A DNA stretch of 47,314 nucleotides from K189A clade bacterium (GTDB lineage: Bacteria; Pseudomonadota; Gammaproteobacteria; Pseudomonadales; Azotimanducaceae), in assembly GCA_902528515.1 (NCBI GenBank), contig CABZTD010000013.1:1-47314 (forward strand), given 5' to 3'. The notes below the pieces were generated by a model. That model saw only the letters and a program-made list of their open reading frames with translations. It did no database searches and was not told the DNA's origin. Below, in pieces: positions 1 through 9,640 of this stretch. Positions within the stretch are counted from its first letter, which is position 1, and the number at the start of each line of letters is the position of its first letter. Position numbers and translations under genes: made by a program.

Positions 1-1
1 C

Positions 2-3000
2 AGTGTTTTGGACACGGCAGATGCGTTTCCGCTAGACGAGACCGAAACGCTGGATACGGACGCTGATGGCATTGGTAACAATGCTGATACGGACGATGAC
101 GGCGACGGAACTCTTGATGGATCAGACGCCTCGCCTCTAGATGCTTTCCCGTGGGACGAAAAGTATTCAACAGCGCTCGCTATCGATACAACGAATTTTC
201 CTGAGCGTGTCTTCGAGGTCGGCGAGTCCGACGAACTTACATCAAAATTTACTGCTTTCTCGGGTGGGAATAGCTATGAGTTCCTTTCTAACGGCTCCGT
301 TGTCAGGCGTTCAAACAGCGCGGCGAGTGCCTACTGGAGCGGCACTTATTCCCTTACTAACAGCATTCTTTCGGGAGAGTTTAGATCTTATGATACAAGC
401 GGTAATGAGGTCGAAAACTCGGTGACGATGGCCGCCACATTACCAAGCGAATACAGCAACGTAGATTCCGATGCCTACGCGGCTTATTTCGGTGGCGAAA
501 TAGAAAAAACGGTCCTTACGAAAACCGTCACAAAAGAAGACGCATGGCTGCTGTACTCAGGCACTGATCGCTTTTTGATGTATAAGAAGATCATCGAGGA
601 AACGTATTTTAGTGACACATCGCTGCACGTTGACCCTAACGAGCCTGTTCTCACTAGCGACCCCATTTACGCCATCCGAACATATTTTGTCTATCCATCG
701 GAAGAACAATTCGATGACGGCACCGCGATACGAACTGCGGAGATACCGTTTTTGGCCTCGGAAGTCGAGGGATCTTGGGCGTTGCCTGGTGATCTTGAAG
801 GCGACGAACGAGATACCAATGATCTTATTTCGCCGGACATTGGGACCTTCAACGCTGATGGAACCGGCTCTATGAACATTAGTGGACAGACGTTTCAATG
901 GTCGATTGGGTCTCTTGGCGAACTGAAGATCAAATTTGATGGAAGCAGCGATTTTATCCGCATCACAAAGTATGCCGATCAGGGTAGCTATTCCTCAGTT
1001 TTTGCCTATGCAAGCGCCAGCGGCTCTGCTTACTCGGAGTTTTCTCATGCGGCGAAAGTTCAAGCGGTCTCATCAGATCCAGTGGAATTGTTGAAGACAG
1101 GCGTTGTCCAAGAGGGCTCGATGCCGAGAGGTAGCCCATTTAACGAAAAGTATTACGGAGATTTGAGCTTTTGGGGGCTGACCGCCTTTGAAATTGAGAC
1201 AGAGGGGGAGCTAATCAACTATCAAACCCTCGATAAAACAACTCGGGAGTTCAGCTCAATAAATTACTCCTACAATTATCTTGCTGAAGACCAAACTGAC
1301 GCGTTGACCCCACTTCTCAAAGCGAATTCTTGTAACGGCAACCTGACTGATTCCAACGGTAACGGCATAAGCGACTACTGCGACAGCTATCAAAGATATC
1401 GCGAGGTGTCGATTATTCAAGGCAGCGATACTCAAGCAATAATTTTGATGCGTTATCAATTGACCTTGGCACCAGGTTTTCTTTCGTCCGATATAGATAG
1501 CGGCTCAGCTTTATTTATTCGAGAATATATCGACATCTGGTCAAAGGAAGATCTTAACGATCTTGACGGCGATGGCTCGGTGAACACCTTAGATGCTTTC
1601 CCGTTCATCGCCGGCAATGTAACTGACACAGATTCAGATGGGCTTCCCGATGTCTGCGACAACGTATGTAGACGAGACTCTGGTCTTACGTCGGACACAG
1701 ACGACGATGGAGACGGAGTGGAGGACTCTCAAGATGCTTTCGCTTTGGATGCTTCAGACTGGTCGGATACCGATTTGGATGGTGTGGGCGATAACGCCGA
1801 TTCGGACGACGATGGTGATGGTCGCCCGGACTTGAATGATGGCTTTCCGTTTATCGCGATAGGCTCGCTACCCGATAGTGACTTCGACGGGATACCGGAT
1901 TCGTGCGATCAAAGCTGTCAAGCGTTCGGGATGTCGGTGGATCTAGACACTGATGGCGACGGATTCTTGGACACGACCGAAGCAAAATTTGGCTCGGATC
2001 CTTCGGATCCGAAATCGGTTTTAGCATACAGAGCGGTTGGTTCTGCTATCGAAGGCGCCATTGCGGGCCAAAAATCAGGAATCGTGAGTTTGACGGACGA
2101 CGGCACCCGAATGGCGGTTGGTCATGGTAATGGCACCTGCGGGGTCTCGATTTTCGATTGGTCGAGTTCGCTTAGCGATTGGGAAAAGCGCACAGCCGAT
2201 TGCAACTCCGATGGACCCATGGGGGGAGAAGTAGCAATCTCAGGAGACGGCTCATACGTGGCAGCATCTATGGCTTCGGCGAGTTATCCCAACGGGCAAA
2301 CGCAAGTGCAAACCGCTAGGCTTTACGAAGATGGTCAGGGATCCCTGCAATTTCAGAGTAAGACGCTTGAGGCCTGGCCTTATTCGCAAGGAGGCACAGA
2401 GTCTCCGCCTATTGCTAATCTGAAATTCTCCTCAGGCCCTGAGTCGATGCAACTTATCGTGGGGATCAGCTCTTCCGTGAATCCGTCCGGTACAGACACT
2501 GATGCAGTTGGTGTCTACCGCTTAATCCGCGACAGCACCGATTCTTCCTCTCAGAATCAAGATCAATGGTCGCAACTTGGATCGATATTGTGGGGCGAAG
2601 AGGATGGCGGAAAATTTGGTAGTTACGTAGCGATTGCCGGCAGTGGCAATCTGATAGCTTCTGCAGAGCGCGATTTCAGTGCTTCTGGTCAAACTGATTC
2701 GGCTGGCAAAGTTCGGGCGTGGTACCTCTCAGAGGGAGATTGGGTAAGGCTGGGCGATGATATTTTGGGTTCTCCTGGCGATGACATGAGCTATATTGAT
2801 ATGAGCGACGATGGCATGACGCTGTCGGTCGCTTCTCCAGGAGCAGATGACTTTGCTACCGACTTTGGGGCTCTTCGTGTTTTTAAGTGGCGAAATGGTA
2901 CGTGGGTTCAACAGGGATGTCCCATTATTGGATCGAGTAGAGCTAATGGAACGGATTTTGGCAGGCATAGCATGAGCAGAGATGGCTCGCTAATCGCGGT

Positions 3001-3370
3001 GTCATCTAGCGGCACTGATAATGCGAACGCGCTTACTTATGTCAATGAGAGTTGCGATTTACCCACAGCCGCGAGTAGTTCTTCGGGCACGATATCTGCG
3101 GGCGGCGGCAGTCATCAAGCTGCGCCTACCAACGTCACAGATAATGACCTTGCCAAATCGGGCGTGATTCAAATTTATCGCTTTTCTCAAGGAGCCTGGA
3201 GACCGATTGGCGACCCCATAAATGGAGGTCAGGCTGAGGCATACGCATGGTCGACCGGGTTGAGCGCTGATGGCGGAGTTCTAGCTGTCGGAGCGCGATA
3301 TTACGATGGCGATGCTGGGGAAAACAGTGGCAGGGTTGTAGCATACGAACTTTATCCCGTTTCTGAATAA
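2..3370 (+). CDS. Large surface/secreted protein with thrombospondin type 3 repeats and beta-propeller-like C-terminus (5' partial)
   Basis: The reading frame is open to the left edge of the window, so the start, and any signal peptide, lies outside. About 1120 residues are visible. The first 45 and residues about 520-660 are rich in Asp with the DxDxDG pattern (for example DTDDDGDG), the calcium-binding thrombospondin type 3 repeat, alternating with 'DAFP' units common in marine bacterial surface proteins. Between them lies a Ser/Thr-rich beta-type region without a family I recognise, containing a few Cys. From about residue 675 to the end the protein shows repeated blocks of the form 'SxDGxxxAVG...V...G.W...G..I.G', which look like blades of an FG-GAP/WD-type propeller. 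Likely exported and calcium-stabilised; function unknown. No C-terminal anchor or PEP-CTERM motif is visible; it ends in VSE. Gene presence is certain, role is inference. Confidence 0.85.
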   Translation, partial: SVLDTADAFPLDETETLDTDADGIGNNADTDDDGDGTLDGSDASPLDAFPWDEKYSTALAIDTTNFPERVFEVGESDELTSKFTAFSGGNSYEFLSNGSVVRRSNSAASAYWSGTYSLTNSILSGEFRSYDTSGNEVENSVTMAATLPSEYSNVDSDAYAAYFGGEIEKTVLTKTVTKEDAWLLYSGTDRFLMYKKIIEETYFSDTSLHVDPNEPVLTSDPIYAIRTYFVYPSEEQFDDGTAIRTAEIPFLASEVEGSWALPGDLEGDERDTNDLISPDIGTFNADGTGSMNISGQTFQWSIGSLGELKIKFDGSSDFIRITKYADQGSYSSVFAYASASGSAYSEFSHAAKVQAVSSDPVELLKTGVVQEGSMPRGSPFNEKYYGDLSFWGLTAFEIETEGELINYQTLDKTTREFSSINYSYNYLAEDQTDALTPLLKANSCNGNLTDSNGNGISDYCDSYQRYREVSIIQGSDTQAIILMRYQLTLAPGFLSSDIDSGSALFIREYIDIWSKEDLNDLDGDGSVNTLDAFPFIAGNVTDTDSDGLPDVCDNVCRRDSGLTSDTDDDGDGVEDSQDAFALDASDWSDTDLDGVGDNADSDDDGDGRPDLNDGFPFIAIGSLPDSDFDGIPDSCDQSCQAFGMSVDLDTDGDGFLDTTEAKFGSDPSDPKSVLAYRAVGSAIEGAIAGQKSGIVSLTDDGTRMAVGHGNGTCGVSIFDWSSSLSDWEKRTADCNSDGPMGGEVAISGDGSYVAASMASASYPNGQTQVQTARLYEDGQGSLQFQSKTLEAWPYSQGGTESPPIANLKFSSGPESMQLIVGISSSVNPSGTDTDAVGVYRLIRDSTDSSSQNQDQWSQLGSILWGEEDGGKFGSYVAIAGSGNLIASAERDFSASGQTDSAGKVRAWYLSEGDWVRLGDDILGSPGDDMSYIDMSDDGMTLSVASPGADDFATDFGALRVFKWRNGTWVQQGCPIIGSSRANGTDFGRHSMSRDGSLIAVSSSGTDNANALTYVNESCDLPTAASSSSGTISAGGGSHQAAPTNVTDNDLAKSGVIQIYRFSQGAWRPIGDPINGGQAEAYAWSTGLSADGGVLAVGARYYDGDAGENSGRVVAYELYPVSE

Positions 3371-3796
3371 TCCTTCGGGCTGCTCGAAACATGGTTGAAA
3401 AAGACTTCAAGATTAATCGAATAGATTCGGCCAGTCATGAAGGTAGAACCAAGGCTGCAGGCAGGCCGGGTGGGACCTTGAGTAAATCGACTATTGCCAG
3501 CGCGCCGGCTTAAAGGCTTAATTTTAGAATTCGCTGCAAAGCCGACCAGGCAAAATCAACGGTAGACGCGAGTGCATATCGTGCTCTGGAAAAAGATGCG
3601 CTATCGTTGCGACAGGCATTTTGACCGGCGCTAGAAAACGGACAATTCGATAGTGTCCAAAAGACAGCGATCTGGCATCAACTACTTTTGTGGACCAAGG
3701 AGACTCATTCGGCTAATTTGATGACCAGGAAAGTGCGGTGGAGGGAATTGCACCGATATTCAAAACTTCAGTTTAACGGCGAGAGGAGACTAAAAA
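3371..3796. other. Intergenic region, no gene seen
   Basis: About 425 bases between the surface-protein gene and the aldehyde dehydrogenase. No reading frame with a plausible start and no clear hairpin-plus-T-run terminator was found. The only clear signal is the GAGGAG ribosome site at its right end, eight bases before the next ATG. Confidence 0.5.
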
Positions 3797-5224
3797 ATGA
3801 TCGAAGAATATAGGAATCTGATTAACGGCAAAATGATCGCAACAAATCGGTGGATGGATGTCGTAAATCCTGCCAACGAAGAAATAATCGGTAAGGTACC
3901 GTCTTGTGGTGAGGAACAGCTTAACGAGGCTGTGGCTGCAGCGCGTCAGGCATTCAAGTCTTGGTCAAAAACCTCAATAGAGGAACGCCGAGACGTTCTA
4001 CACGCCATAGCGGACACTATAGAGGCGAGCCATGATGAGTTATTTCGGCTTTTGACGAGGGAGCAGGGCAAGCCTCACGCACAAGCAGAGATGGAAATTG
4101 GAGGCGCGCCCGCAAATATCCGTGCGCAAGCGTCGCTAGAGTTTCAAGATGTTATTAACGAGGACTCGCAAGATCGATTGTCTCGGACTCGCAGGGTGCC
4201 CGTGGGCGTTGTCGGTGGTATCGTGCCCTGGAATTTTCCTGTATTGATGGCGATTCAAAAAATTGCCCCTGCTTTGCTCTCAGGCTGCACGATAGTGCTA
4301 AAACCTTCGCCGTTCACTCCGTTGACTACGTTGAAAATCGCTGAGCTGATCGCGGATAGAGTGCCTGCGGGAGTGCTGAATATCATAACTGGGGAAGACT
4401 CGCTTGGACCCTTAATAACGGCACACAAGGATATTGACAAAGTCACTTTCACCGGATCGACGGCCACGGGTAAGAAAATTATGGAAGGCGCTTCGAAAGA
4501 CCTTAAGCGCATCACGCTCGAATTAGGCGGCAACGACGCGTCTATCGTGCTCCCGGACGCCGACGTGAAGAAGGTGGCAGAGCAGTTATTTTGGGCAAGT
4601 TTCTCTAATGCCGGACAAATCTGCGTTGCGGCTAAGCGGATCTATATTCACGAGGACATTTATGATGAGCTTAGCTCCGCGATTACAGCATATGCCAAAG
4701 AGGTCAAGGTGGGGGACGGTTCCGAGCAGGGAACTGGGGTTGGTCCCATTCAGAATAAAAAGCAATTCGATCGAGTCTGTGAACTGATCCAGGACGCGAA
4801 AGATAACGGGTACAAGTTCTTGCTTGGCGGTGATGTCGATCCATCAGGCAGCGGTTATTATGTGCCGATATCAATTTTGGATAACCCCCCTGAAGACGCA
4901 AGAATCGTTGCTGAAGAGCAGTTCGGGCCGGTGATGCCACTCATGAAATTTTCGACAGAAGAAGAGGTCATCGAGAGGGCTAACAATACCGAATATGGAC
5001 TTGCTGGCGCGATTTGGACTGAAAATCCAGATAAAGGTGTGGAAATTGCGGAGCAACTAGAGACAGGAACTGTCTGGGTTAACGAATTTTTGCACCTCAA
5101 TCCTCTGGCTCCTTTTGGAGGCCATAAACAATCGGGGTTCGGTGTTGAATATGGGATGGAGGGACTCAAAGAATTCACTTATGCACAGGTGATTACCGTG
5201 AAACACGATGCTGCGAGAGCCTGA
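3797..5224 (+). CDS. NAD(P)-dependent aldehyde dehydrogenase
   Basis: A 475-residue protein of normal length for the ALDH superfamily, which oxidises aldehydes to acids with NAD(P)+ in the cytosol. All the key elements are present: PWNFP with the catalytic Asn146, Lys169 in 'VLKPSP', the Rossmann motif 'FTGSTATGK' near 218-226, general base Glu242 in LELGGN, and the nucleophile Cys276 in 'NAGQICVAAKR'. The ATG follows GAGGAG at good distance. It stands alone, with more than 400 bases of non-coding sequence on both sides, so context does not tell the substrate. The family name is secure; the aldehyde used is unknown. Confidence 0.93.
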   Translation: MIEEYRNLINGKMIATNRWMDVVNPANEEIIGKVPSCGEEQLNEAVAAARQAFKSWSKTSIEERRDVLHAIADTIEASHDELFRLLTREQGKPHAQAEMEIGGAPANIRAQASLEFQDVINEDSQDRLSRTRRVPVGVVGGIVPWNFPVLMAIQKIAPALLSGCTIVLKPSPFTPLTTLKIAELIADRVPAGVLNIITGEDSLGPLITAHKDIDKVTFTGSTATGKKIMEGASKDLKRITLELGGNDASIVLPDADVKKVAEQLFWASFSNAGQICVAAKRIYIHEDIYDELSSAITAYAKEVKVGDGSEQGTGVGPIQNKKQFDRVCELIQDAKDNGYKFLLGGDVDPSGSGYYVPISILDNPPEDARIVAEEQFGPVMPLMKFSTEEEVIERANNTEYGLAGAIWTENPDKGVEIAEQLETGTVWVNEFLHLNPLAPFGGHKQSGFGVEYGMEGLKEFTYAQVITVKHDAARA

Positions 5225-5632
5225 CCAAGGCTGGCGCACTGCATGAGAATAGGTGGGTTGGGCGGCTTCAAATTGGTTCGCCCTTCGCCTTCTTTAGTCC
5301 AATAGGGCGATACAGCGTTTTGAGTTCAATTGAGTATTACGAGCAGGCTCCAGGTGGCATGCCAAATAATTTGCACGGTTTTCTATAGCCAAGCACCCGT
5401 TAATCGGCTCGGGCTCGACGGACCGTTAGTTAAAAGCTACAACCCACGAGCTTGCAAGAAAGCTGTCCGAAGCTTAGTCAAACAGCCTAATGTGAGGTGT
5501 GGTGATGCTCTTGCGTAGCGAATGCAAGTCTAGGATACGTTATTAGTACACGGATTGGTCATTACATCCGTTAGAGAAACGTTGTTTCGTACTTAATGGC
5601 TGCTTTCGTCGAGAGATTCTGCCAAAGCGCGA
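5225..5632. other. Intergenic region between convergent genes, no gene seen
   Basis: About 400 bases between the 3' ends of the aldehyde dehydrogenase and the DUF6607 gene. A weak inverted repeat (GGGCG at 5260-5264 and CGCCC at 5279-5283, 14-base loop) is followed by a T-containing stretch and might help terminate the dehydrogenase transcript. A 62-codon frame at 5330-5518 has no ribosome site or protein-like composition and is not called. Confidence 0.4.
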
Positions 5633-6799
5633 CTAACTTTCATTGCTCTCGAGAGACGTGTATCTCCCTATTATTTTTCTGATTTCTTCGGACATAGTAG
5701 CTCTATCAGACGTCTGGGTTTCCTGGGCTAGGCGAAACATGGCGGCGTAAAGCGGCAAACCATCAACATCTTTTTTGAATTTCAGGGTCGTGCCTGCAGA
5801 GAATGCTGCGTTCCACTGGCGTCGCACCTCTGCCCAAAATTCCCTTGTGTCTGACCAGTACCGATGGCCTTCTGACCAATCCCAACTAGATATACGCTCA
5901 TATCTCGCTAGACCGACTTCCTTCGCCAATACGTGGTGCTCACCACTTGCTTGAAGGCTGACCTTTAAATTTTCTTCCTCTTGCACCCACCCGGTTGGGT
6001 TAATCGTATGTTTGTTGGTCCCTATCAAAACATCGTAATCCTCTCTAACGCTAAATTCGCGACGAGGTAAAGGGCGCCACGTCGTGTCGCTTTGCCAAGA
6101 CGAGTAGTTTTGTAAATGCTGCCAATAACCAAGCGATTGATATCGAGGGGAGTCGTCGACCTGATATACGCTCTGTAGCCACTTTTTCCGGGTCGAGTCA
6201 GGCGTAAGCGATCTTGTCTCCCATTTCTGATTCCCAATAAATTCGGTGATTTTGGCCGGCTCGTAGGTCCAGTCTTGCCGCCAATGCTTCATGACGATTG
6301 GTTCTGAGATCTCGCCTGAGGGTAAACTTATTCTCATAACGAGAATGTGTTGGAGGCTAATAAAGCGTTCACTCTCTTCCACTACTGTTACGAATTCCGT
6401 TCCCCATGATTGATAGGGTGCAGGTGGACGGTAATCCGCGGTAAATCCGACAGTTTCAATGAAGTCGAAAGAAGTTCGATAGTTGCCAGCCATCGCTAGG
6501 ATTGCACGTCTATCTCGCTCAAATGTTTCGATTTCGGCGTCTGCCGCCGCTAGATACTGTGGTGAGGCAGATCGATCCAACTGCACAGGAGGTCCTTTCG
6601 TCGTCCCCCCCCGCGGTGCTAATCGACCAAATTCTTCAAATTGCCAGGTGAATGTGTACCGCCTTCGGTCTGATTCATCGGTACGTTCGGGATTCGCACT
6701 TTCTTCTGCTTGGAGTTGCGCATTTGCGGTTCCACAACCGCCTAAAAACAAGATGAAGACTAATGCTTGGACTCTTAAGCCGAGTTTAGCGATTCGCAT
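5633..6799 (-). CDS. DUF6607 family lipoprotein
   Basis: A 388-residue protein from the ATG at 6799, which has AGGAG upstream and begins a lipoprotein signal: positive N-terminus, hydrophobic 'VQALVFILFLGG' and the lipobox Cys in LGGC. The mature part carries the conserved blocks I associate with DUF6607, such as 'PRGGTTKG', 'FERDRRAILAMAG', 'PYQSWGTEF', 'MKHWRQDW', 'PLPRREFSVR' and 'NPTGWVQEE'. The function of the family is not known to me; members often sit beside TonB-dependent receptors, as here, where the divergent gene is a Fur-controlled siderophore receptor. This suggests an envelope role in iron uptake or handling (inference). The frame stays open for another 150 codons upstream, to 7249; I prefer 6799 because signal and ribosome site coincide there. 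Confidence 0.8.
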   Translation of the reverse strand: MRIAKLGLRVQALVFILFLGGCGTANAQLQAEESANPERTDESDRRRYTFTWQFEEFGRLAPRGGTTKGPPVQLDRSASPQYLAAADAEIETFERDRRAILAMAGNYRTSFDFIETVGFTADYRPPAPYQSWGTEFVTVVEESERFISLQHILVMRISLPSGEISEPIVMKHWRQDWTYEPAKITEFIGNQKWETRSLTPDSTRKKWLQSVYQVDDSPRYQSLGYWQHLQNYSSWQSDTTWRPLPRREFSVREDYDVLIGTNKHTINPTGWVQEEENLKVSLQASGEHHVLAKEVGLARYERISSWDWSEGHRYWSDTREFWAEVRRQWNAAFSAGTTLKFKKDVDGLPLYAAMFRLAQETQTSDRATMSEEIRKIIGRYTSLESNES

Positions 6800-7249
6800 A
6801 ACCAATACTCCTAACAGCAATTTTTGTCTTGCAACAAAGGTTTCGAGAAAAGCAGTCCTGGAGGAATCACTTGATTCCTGGTAAATATCGTAATACAAAT
6901 CACATGCATTAGTATTTACTTTCAAGCGCAATAGTGCGGCGGGAGAGACAGCAAATAAGTTGAAAATATGACAATGCTCCCACCGCCAGTCCTCATTCCG
7001 GTCTTGAAAGTTCCGTTCAGTTAAATTTCGAGGGTTCGAAGGGACCAGATCGCGGCGGTTTTGAAAATAATGCAATTCTTGAAAAGGCACAGCGACGGAA
7101 TCTGCACGGCCTTGTAACGATCGTATCGGAAACAGTTCGGCTGACTGCCCCCATGCCTTTAACTTAGATTCGCGAAACTTCTGTGGCGATACCCCCGCTG
7201 ATGCGCGCACGAGCTGGCCATAGCTGAAGAATTTAATTTCCCAACCCAA
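6800..7249 (-). other. Open 150-codon in-frame extension upstream of the DUF6607 gene
   Basis: The frame of the DUF6607 gene has no stop from an ATG at 7249 down to the lipoprotein start at 6799. The encoded stretch is hydrophilic, rich in Arg, Gln, Phe and Trp ('DRNEDWRWEHC'), lacks a signal peptide, and matches no family I know. If translated, it would bury the lipoprotein signal inside the protein, so it is more likely a long leader, a chance frame, or a remnant of another gene. Confidence 0.3.
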
Positions 7250-7430
7250 GAATGACGCTGTTCGAAGTTGTTCGCGATACCTCGATTTAGGTTATGAACT
7301 CAGGTGTTTCTGCGTGCTGACTAGGATAAGTATGTAATGGGGGCAGATTGGTTTGTCGCTTTGGTAGGGCACTTTTGAGCAAGTTGCTTGTCCGATTTTG
7401 TCCGGGTGCAGGCGGCAATTAGCGTACTTT

Positions 7431-7459
7431 TTGAGAATTAAGTTGCGAATGATAATAAT
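7431..7459 (+). promoter_or_regulatory. Candidate sigma-70 promoter of the TonB receptor gene
   Basis: TTGAGA at 7431-7436 and AATAAT at 7454-7459 with a 17-base spacer form a plausible promoter about 40 bases before the receptor start. The -10 element lies inside the Fur boxes, so bound Fur would block RNA polymerase. Confidence 0.5.
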
Positions 7460-7469
7460 TCTCATTAAT
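7445..7469 (+). promoter_or_regulatory. Two overlapping Fur boxes
   Basis: GCGAATGATAATAATTCTC at 7445-7463 matches 15 of 19 positions of the Fur consensus GATAATGATAATCATTATC by eye. A second register shifted by six bases (7451-7469) matches 14 of 19. Overlapping registers offset by six are the usual layout of strong Fur sites. The site covers the receptor promoter and faces the divergent DUF6607 gene, so iron repression of the receptor is expected and of the lipoprotein possible. Confidence 0.8.
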
Positions 7470-7497
7470 ATTATTCCGACGTGAACTGGAGATCGCT

Positions 7498-9600
7498 ATG
7501 AAAAAACTGTTCTTGTTCCTCTTTGCATGCCTCACGCTATTTACTGGCGCTGCTAAAGCTGAGGAACAAATTGAAGAAGTCGTAGTCCTTGGAGAAATTC
7601 TCTTCCAAGACCAAATTAATGCTCTAAAAACGCCCACGCCCATCATAAACGTGCCTCAGAGCGTAGTGGTCGTTAGCAGCGAAGAGATAACAAGGCGCGG
7701 CTTTACCTCTATCGGGGATATCGTGAATCACGTTCCGGGACTAAATACCTCTCAGGGAGAGGGACATCGTGATGCGGTAGTTTTTAGAGGAGTGCGCTCA
7801 ACTGCGGATTTCTTTCTTGATGGCTTTCGCGACGATGTTCAATACTACCGCCCCCTGTACAACCTTGAGCAGGTGGAAGTTTTAAAAGGTCCCAATGCTC
7901 TTCTCTTCGGTCGCGGAGGTACTGGCGGAGTAATCAATCGAGTTACAAAAAAAGGCTCGCTTGGTGACAATTTCACTGATCTTGGCGTTGCTGCAGACAC
8001 TTTTGGTGGTGTGGCACTGCAGATAGACCGAAATATGAGCGCAAATGAAACTTCAGCGTTTCGTGTAAACGGCTACTATGAAAGCCTCGAAAATCATAGG
8101 GATTTTTTTGACGGTGATCAGATCGGCTTCAATCCGACAGCGAAACTTAAGCTGTCCGAAGCAACCGTTCTAGATTTGTCTTATGAGTACATCGACCAAG
8201 AAAGGTTTATCGACAGAGGGATTCCTACGGGCACAGATGGTCGTCCTGTTCGGGCGCTTAGGGACACCGTTTTTGGAGACCCTCTTCTTAATACGACCGA
8301 ACTGGAAGCCAATCTTTTCAAAGCTTTGGTGCAGCATCGCTTTTCGGACACCATCAAGGGTAACCTCAGCGTTTTTTATGGGGACTATGACAAGCTGTAC
8401 CAGAATTTTTACGCTGCAAAATATAACCAAGCTGAAACTCCTGATGAAGTAACGCTCGATGGTTATGTTGACACAACCCAACGGGAAAATTTTCAAATTT
8501 CCGGGAACGTTATTACTGAGTTCCAAACTGGCAATGCGACACATACGCTTTTGGTTGGAGTTGAGTTGATAGATACCGCCTCAGATCAGGATCGCTTTAA
8601 CACTTACTTTGATACCTCTGAAAGCGATAAAGAGACGTTTTCGATCTCTGCAGGACTACCCCTGGCTTTGGTAGGTGGGCGAGGCATCAACTCCGAAGCA
8701 CAGGCGACGATCAATGATTTCACTCTTAAGCTGAACGATGACACTCATGTTGAGATCGAGGCTAGTTCGGTGTACGTGCAAGACGAAATCCAATTGGGCG
8801 AGAAATTTATCGCTGTTTTGGGTGTTCGATATGACGAATTCGACATAGAGGTGGACAACGTCAAGAGCGCAGATGTGAGAAGTCGCAAGGATGACCAGGT
8901 GTCACCAAGAGCGGGTCTGATTTATAAGCCTCAAGAGAATACTTCCATTTACCTGAGTTATAGCGAGTCCTTTTTGCCACGCAGTGGTGAGCAGTTCGCA
9001 AATATTAACGGAGATAAGAACCAGTTAGATCCGGATACGTTCGAAAATTTGGAGCTAGGTATTAAGTGGAATGTTAACGAGGCGTTGTCTTTATCGGCGT
9101 CCCTCTTCGAAATCGATAAAAAATCGCCGCAAGTTGCGGATAGCGACCCCTCAACCCTAGATGTTATTGAATCTTCGATAGAAGGATTTGAGGTGCAAAT
9201 CCAGGGACAACTAAATGCTAAATGGAGCATCAACGCCTCATACGGCTATCTTGATGGAGAGCAGGTTAATCGTTCAGGCAGCACGGGACTGCGGCCAAGA
9301 GAACTTCCTGAAAACACAATTTCACTTTGGACTAGCTATCAGTTGACTCCGAAGTTTGGTCTAGGACTTGGCGCCTCTTACCAGGAAGAAAGTTTCATTA
9401 ATAATTCGAACTCTGCAACCTTACCGAGTTACACACGGATTGATGCAGCAGCTTACTACGAGGTGTCGGAGGATCTTTCGCTTCAATTGCACGTCGAAAA
9501 TGTATCTGATCGGGTCTATTTCCCTAACTCACACAGCACTCACCAAGCCAGCGTAGGTGAGGAAATAAACGCTCGCCTCAGTCTTCAGTGGGCGCTTTGA
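7498..9600 (+). CDS. TonB-dependent siderophore receptor
   Basis: A 700-residue outer-membrane receptor that takes up a ferric siderophore with energy from TonB-ExbB-ExbD. The signal peptide is residues 1 to about 21 (ending in KAEE), followed by the TonB box 'IEEVVVLG'. The plug domain spans about 45-150 and contains 'TPTPIINVPQSV', 'VNHVPGLNTSQGEGH', 'FFLDGFRDD' and 'LEQVEVLKGPNALLFGRG', typical of the Fiu/FhuE-like branch. The rest is a 22-strand barrel ending in the strand 'ARLSLQWAL'. The Fur boxes over the promoter support an iron role. The siderophore cannot be told from the sequence. No TonB or ABC transporter genes are in the window, so the receptor must use those from elsewhere. Confidence 0.95.
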   Translation: MKKLFLFLFACLTLFTGAAKAEEQIEEVVVLGEILFQDQINALKTPTPIINVPQSVVVVSSEEITRRGFTSIGDIVNHVPGLNTSQGEGHRDAVVFRGVRSTADFFLDGFRDDVQYYRPLYNLEQVEVLKGPNALLFGRGGTGGVINRVTKKGSLGDNFTDLGVAADTFGGVALQIDRNMSANETSAFRVNGYYESLENHRDFFDGDQIGFNPTAKLKLSEATVLDLSYEYIDQERFIDRGIPTGTDGRPVRALRDTVFGDPLLNTTELEANLFKALVQHRFSDTIKGNLSVFYGDYDKLYQNFYAAKYNQAETPDEVTLDGYVDTTQRENFQISGNVITEFQTGNATHTLLVGVELIDTASDQDRFNTYFDTSESDKETFSISAGLPLALVGGRGINSEAQATINDFTLKLNDDTHVEIEASSVYVQDEIQLGEKFIAVLGVRYDEFDIEVDNVKSADVRSRKDDQVSPRAGLIYKPQENTSIYLSYSESFLPRSGEQFANINGDKNQLDPDTFENLELGIKWNVNEALSLSASLFEIDKKSPQVADSDPSTLDVIESSIEGFEVQIQGQLNAKWSINASYGYLDGEQVNRSGSTGLRPRELPENTISLWTSYQLTPKFGLGLGASYQEESFINNSNSATLPSYTRIDAAAYYEVSEDLSLQLHVENVSDRVYFPNSHSTHQASVGEEINARLSLQWAL

Positions 9601-9612
9601 TCGCCCGCAGCG

Positions 9613-9640
9613 AGTGATCACAATTCTCTATCACTTTTTT
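9613..9640 (+). terminator. Weak candidate terminator after the TonB receptor
   Basis: AGTGAT (9613-9618) and ATCACT (9630-9635) can pair across an 11-base loop, and the right arm runs into six Ts. The stem is short and AT-rich, so the call is tentative. Confidence 0.3.

Noticed and set aside
5330-5518. 62-codon plus-strand frame after the aldehyde dehydrogenase
   Set aside because: No ribosome site and no recognisable pattern; a chance frame.
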